Source of the DNA: Lunularia cruciata
Lineage: Eukaryota; Streptophyta; Marchantiopsida; Lunulariales; Lunulariaceae
Assembly: GCA_948567375.1 (NCBI GenBank)
Contig: OX419758.1
Coordinates: forward strand, 44,035,473 to 44,099,472
Direction: 5' to 3'
Length of the DNA stretch: 64,000 bases
Below the pieces are notes generated by a model, which searched no databases, had not been told where the DNA came from, and saw only the letters and a list, made by a program, of their open reading frames with translations. Shown here piece after piece: positions 59,188-64,000 of this stretch. The first letter of the stretch is position 1; each line of letters opens with the position of its first letter. The translations under genes were made by a program, and so were the position numbers.

Positions 59188-62100
59188 CTAGCGGAGTTGG
59201 AACTGATTTCCAGTCTCGAAGATGGCAGTTGTAAGATTGTTGGCAAGCTCCTCAAAGCTGTCGTAATCTGGAAGAATAAGTTCATTGAAGCAAGTGTGTG
59301 CCTGTATGGCAAGAAAGATCCACTATTAAGAGCTCTGCTTCACATAAGGGTAAAGAACGCTGTGTGGCGACACATCCCAGACAGGTTAGGTGAATACAGT
59401 TGAGTTCATTCCTGTCGTACCTGTGGTAATCTGCTTGAATCAGACACACGAACAATATGGAAAGGCCTTACACCTTCGCTACCTCGCAACCCCTGCAGTG
59501 CCATTCACAACTTAGTCGCCCAACAGTTGCAGAAAATTCGTTGCCTTGTAACCAGCTCGGTTGGTTACAAACAAGGAATGTTCAACCCTCTTATCGAATC
59601 CCGCAATTAAGACAAGATTGCAACGTACTTAAAGATCTAGTTGGTAACACATCGACATATAAAAGTCTGCCAAGAGTCTGTACAAGTACCCACTACGCGG
59701 TATGGTGACTATGTAAATGAACATAGTACTGGACATTTGCATTTGAATTTAATTGTAATTGATATTAGGACATAAGAGCAGAAGCCGTTCCAAGAACGGG
59801 GGATCCAGAACTGAATAAGGGCATATGAAGTGCGGATGAATCTAATTGTAATTGATACCTTAAAGCCATCGGGATAAGGAACCTGCACAGATCCAGCAGT
59901 AGGACAATCAGGGCCAACAGAGTGACATGTTGGATGCGACAGGCAGTGATTAATACCATAGGTTCAATGAACGATCGACCAAAGGTGCAACACGTGTCTA
60001 AACAGATTGGTCGGGTAATAACAACAATCAGATCTAACACACCTTAGAGGTCCCTGTTACGAATTGTAGTAGACGAGCCCGCATTTCTTGGTCCCATGAT
60101 TCCACCAGCTGAAAGCAAGAGTATATTAGTCACACGCGGAAACGTACACAAAGAAGATCTAGTCCGAAACACAAAACAAGAGGTCGCTATTTCACCTGCC
60201 AAAACCATCTGATGACAGGACAATCAGCAGAGTCACGGTACCCTGCTTTGTAAACCGCATTTTTCCTCCTGCGCAGGGATTCAATCCGAGAGGAGAGAAA
60301 GTGAGGCAACCTTACAGGCAACTTTACCACGTCTACTTTTGGAATCGAGACAAGAGATAGCTTAGAAATTCCTTATAAGCCCATGACTTGAAGTGATGAG
60401 ACATCCTTGACCCCAGGACGATGATTGCAGAATATAAGAAAGATATAATGCCGGGCTTTGGTAAGTCAACGGAAATATTAAAGACACATAGCGGCCTATG
60501 GACAGTAGAAAATAGCAACCAACAGCAGGCACAATGAATTACTATAAAAACCTCAACAGGACATAGAAGTAATATAAGTATCGTACCAATCCACGGCGTC
60601 GATGATTGGAAGTCCACCAATTAGCCATTCCAATTCATTCTCATCAAAGTTCTGCACGAAGGAGAAGTACTTTAAATCCTCTTGAATGCCAAAGGGCAGA
60701 TTTAAGTTGCTAAGTTTGAACAGCATTGTTTTAAATCCAAAATAAATCACGAGAAGGCGAACTGAGACGCAGTGCTTACCTGCAATAGGACAGGATCGAC
60801 AACGCGTGACAATCCAGCCCTCAATGCCTGGAACTGCGCCTCAACACTTTCTGCACCGATGGAAACTAGTCATTGCTGGCAAATTGAGTGATAAAATGCA
60901 AACCCGTTGCTTGGACACAGTGTCATACCCCCGTAAGCATACATGGACAGGACATGACGCTGACATTGTATTTTTGGCATGAGAAGTGGGCTCCATATTG
61001 CTGTTATTCACAGAGTGGTAAGCGAAGCATATACTGGAGTTAGTTCTGTGTACCTGCAGACGAGGATTAGGATTAATGTGAAGAAATGTTGCCTCAAGAG
61101 TTAGCGACTTGCATCAAAGTTGTGTGAGTGGCGGAGGCACCAATGTTAGAAGTCCTAAATAGAGAAGAAGGAAGGAAAAAAGGAAAAAAAAAAAACCACC
61201 CAACGAGCATGTGCATAGGATTCGGATATTAGGACGTGAGTGCAGAGGTTCTTCGAACGGGAGATCCAGAACTCAATAAATGCATATGAAGTGTGGATGA
61301 AATGGACTACAGGACTCGGATAATGTACAATCAGCCATGCTCTATGTCAGCACTTCAGCAAATATATCGAAAGGAAGCAGCTAGACTTTAACGGGAACTC
61401 TGCACGCGAACACTATGACTCCCTCAGAGTCGAAGACGCAGAATAGAATTGCCAGTGCCCTCGTGTCCAGTTTCTGTCATGCTCATAAGCTGATTGCTCG
61501 CACATCATAGTCCATAGGTTGGAGGCGAACAGGTAACAAAAAATAGACAACTCAGTTAACCTCCAGAGTTCCGAAGCGGCGGTTCAACCTACTACCCGTG
61601 TCCTACTACACTTGAGATTTAATCCCCAGGTTTCACGTACTTGAGTTCTAGTGAGCATCGAGAAAATACCTTTCAGGCGCCATCCAGACAGAAGATCGAC
61701 ATATTCTCTTTTGTTTTGTTCAGTGACGAGAATCTCTTTCCCTTTCGGCTTCAACTGTATTGAACATGCCAGATCAGAATTCTTAGACCACTGCTCAAAA
61801 GCATGTGTGACATTAATTCAAAGATGTATTTAATTAATGTGAGACTCGACTGCCATGTCCAAAAGAAAAAAGAAGGGAAATATGCGTACAGCTCCCTTTG
61901 CTCTAACCTACCTACAGCGTTTAGAATAAACCATACGAAGCTTCCATGATCGTTTTCTTCCCACAATGCACCGTACGATAAAGAAATCAAGACATCTTCT
62001 TGTGATCTGAGAAACATTCTGATGCTCATAAACTAACACCTATACCACATCTGGGTACGTTTACCAGTACCTCAATCTCTTCATAGGCACCAAAATTCTC

Positions 62101-62783
62101 CTTGTCAACTGAAAAGGTCAAACCAAGATCCATACCCTCCAACTTATTATCCAACAGCTGCAAGTTCAACGTACTGTCAGCATGGAGCTAACACAAACTG
62201 TGACGGACTGAACAAAGCTAAACTACCCCAGACTAGATATCATAAATTCAAACATTCCCTTGTTCTGTCCACATCACAGAATTTTGACTTTTGAGAGCAG
62301 CTTCTCGGCAAACCAGGCATCAAGCTTTCTAAAGCTTTATCAGCAATCAGCACTCATCCAAATCAAAAGAATACATACAGAATTCAGTATGGGAGAGAGT
62401 CATACCCAAACAAGGCTTTTGTAAAACTGCACATCAACTGTTGCCATATCGTGATAAGTTACAGGCTTATCCAAAATCCGCTTGTAGACTAGTCTGGTGA
62501 AATGGGCGTCCAACAGGCAGCCATCGAGAAGGGCTTTCCCGACAATAGTGCCGATGAATCGGAAGAAATCCAGGTGATCAGGATTAATTCCTGAATTCGG
62601 ATTCAACTGGAAAGTGTAATCGTCAGCGGCACTGAATGTGAATAATCCATATTGAGGATTGAAGATTTCCTTGCTGAGCACACTGTACCAATCTCGGGTA
62701 ACTCCCCCGTCATCCCTTCCTACCTCTCCAACAAAATGAATCGAGAGTGGATTTCGTAAATCATCATCGCTTATTGAAGCGAA
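59188..62783 (-). CDS. HECT-type E3 ubiquitin ligase, complete HECT domain, N-terminus outside window
   Basis: Ten minus-strand exons join in frame: 62783-62406, 62157-62071, 61754-61670, 60850-60780, 60651-60587, 60268-60196, 60108-60043, 59882-59859, 59492-59421 and 59301-59188, giving 344 residues and a TAG stop. All introns are GT/AG. The N-lobe includes HFVGEVGRDDGGVTRDWYSV and NPNSGINPDHLDFFRFIGTI; the middle has NFDENELEWLIGGLPIIDAV; the C-lobe has LLQFVTGTSK and the catalytic cysteine in AHTCFNELILPDYDSFEEL. HECT ligases take ubiquitin from an E2 onto this cysteine, then pass it to a substrate. The domain looks intact. Substrate-binding regions would be encoded to the right, beyond a long repeat-filled interval. 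The sequence resembles NEDD4-type HECT domains as much as plant UPL types. Confidence 0.93.
59765..59842 (-). repeat. Family H short copy in HECT intron, with 15-bp target duplication
   Basis: A 78-bp insert flanked by exact repeats TAATTGTAATTGATA (59750-59764 and 59843-59857). On the minus strand it ends CCGTTCTTGGAACGG then CTTATGTCCTAA. The second flank begins 2 nt inside the intron, at the splice donor of the 24-nt exon (59859-59882). Confidence 0.85.
61229..61310 (-). repeat. Family H short copy in HECT intron, with 12-bp target duplication
   Basis: An 82-bp insert flanked by AGGATTCGGATA (61217-61228) and AGGACTCGGATA (61311-61322), one mismatch. It has the same GTCCTAA minus-strand end as the copy at 59765. 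The hairpin is degraded here (CCGTTCGAAGAACC). Confidence 0.8.
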
Positions 62784-63031
62784 CTGCAAACAAGTAGAAC
62801 AAACTTCAATCTCGGCTAAAATACACACACCAGTCTCGAAATTTAAAGCAAACTGATTCCTCAGATCACATTGTAATGGCAGGCTCCTTCTGCTTGATAA
62901 TTCCTCGGTACTACAGTTTGAGTTGATTGTTCAATGGGCCCTTTTCTTCAAGTCAATTGCAACCTTAAGATTCCTAACTATCCTTCCAATGCCCCATGTT
63001 GATCTCCTCATCCCACGAGAGCTTCTTACCG
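62784..63031. other. Intron sequence upstream of the first visible HECT exon
   Basis: The acceptor TTTGCAG precedes the exon at 62783. No further HECT-type exon could be read between here and the tandem repeats. Confidence 0.5.
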
Positions 63032-64000
63032 GAAGCAACTGGATATATAGGTATTAGAGAACAGAAGCCGTTCTGGGAACGGGTTATCCAGAACTCATGA
63101 ATTGCAAATGATCGGTAAGTAAGATGTACATGATTCACAATGCTAGAATAGTGAGAAATCCATAATGGAGAATGCATCGAACGTAACATGAAGCAAAGAC
63201 ATAATTGAAACAAATTGAGAATAACATATGGCTAACAGACTAGTAGACCACCATGAAATCTAGAACTCTATGCTAATGACTGCGAGAAATAGGTCTCACT
63301 ATGTAAAAGACTGCCAGTAAGCAATACGTGAACGATAAAAATAAAAAACGTGAGCTGGAGTCGGGTAGGAACACTGTATACACCAGAGGTCCCATGAATC
63401 AGGCAACGGCGAAGGAAAAATAATAGGGAGGCAATTAGCTGGGGACTGGAGGAGTGGAACAATGCGAGAGCTGTAGGATGGTGTGGCTGCAGAAACCTGT
63501 CGAAGTGTAACAGGGTGACGAGGGCGAAGCAAAAAAGGACAGGATATAAAGTATATCACAACAAGCGCTATGGATGCTTGAGTCCTGAGACGCTAAACAA
63601 TAAAGCAGAAGCAGAAGCAACTGGATATATAGGTATACGAGAACAGATGCCGTTCTGGGAACGGGTTATCCAGAACTCATGAGGTGCAAATGATCGGTAA
63701 GCCAGATGTACATAATTCACAATGCTAGAATAGTGACAAATCCCTAAGGTAGAATGCATCGAATGTAACTTGAAGCAAAGGCATAATTGAAACAAATTGA
63801 GAAATAACATATGGCTAACAGACTAGTAAACCACCATGAAATCAAGAACTCTATGCAAACAACTGCGAGAAATAGGTAACTCTATGTAAAAGACTGCCAG
63901 TAAGCAGTGCATGAACGATAAAAATAAAAAACGTGGGCTGGAGTCGGGTAGAACACTGTATACACAAGAGGTCCCATGAATCAGGCAAAGAGCGAAGGAA
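63032..64000 (-). repeat. Family H long copies in tandem, 582-bp period
   Basis: GAAGCAACTGGATATATAGGTAT occurs at 63032-63054 and 63614-63636, each time followed by a family H end (GAGAACAGAAGCCG and GAGAACAGATGCCG) and about 560 bp of matching sequence. The second copy runs off the window. They lie upstream of the HECT exons, in sense orientation to that gene, probably in an intron. Confidence 0.85.

Noticed and set aside
58949-59191. Plus-strand frame overlapping the HECT stop codon as an antisense gene
   Set aside because: It has no recognisable domain and partly reflects the noncoding strand of the last HECT exon.

Overview
This is a repeat-dense stretch of a land-plant nuclear genome. 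Evidence: a plant-type full-size ABCB (P-glycoprotein) gene, a DUF1677 gene (a plant family), a HECT E3 ligase gene with many introns and GT/AG splice sites, Ty3/gypsy chromoviruses and a Ty1/copia element primed by initiator-Met tRNA. Short introns in the genes and an unusual non-LTR element suggest a non-seed plant (bryophyte or similar), but that is inference.

Layout. 1-2720 (+): last five exons of an ABCB transporter, open at the left edge. 2721-8950: mostly unassigned, with weak possible exons on the minus strand. 8968-9528 (-): single-exon DUF1677 gene. 9529-29398: gene-poor DNA with AT-rich islands, microsatellites, tandem duplications, a 5'-truncated non-LTR copy (12990-14160), a degenerate chromovirus (16985-18878) and dispersed short repeats. 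29399-52985: a nested transposon block. A solo LTR is split by chromovirus B (29956-35104, TSD CTCAT). Copia element C (35384-40401) follows. Gypsy element D (41590-46728) carries an inverted solo LTR of its own family and a tandemly duplicated chromodomain region. Non-LTR element F (about 46860-52985) is split by deleted chromovirus E (48157-51183). 52986-59187: no gene I can support. 59188-62783 (-): ten exons encoding a complete HECT domain; the N-terminal part of the protein lies beyond the right edge. 63032-64000: tandem copies of a roughly 580-bp repeat upstream of the HECT exons.

No CRISPR array, operon, tRNA or rRNA was seen. The most interesting signal is two families of short dispersed repeats, called T and H here. 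Both have a conserved 3' stem-loop, variable 5' truncation and 12-23 bp target-site duplications, as expected for target-primed non-LTR insertions. Family T matches the tail of element F, whose C-terminal region looks like a zinc finger plus restriction-like endonuclease instead of the APE-type endonuclease usual in plant LINEs. Family H has inserted in sense orientation three or more times in the HECT locus, once 2 nt from the splice donor of a 24-nt micro-exon.
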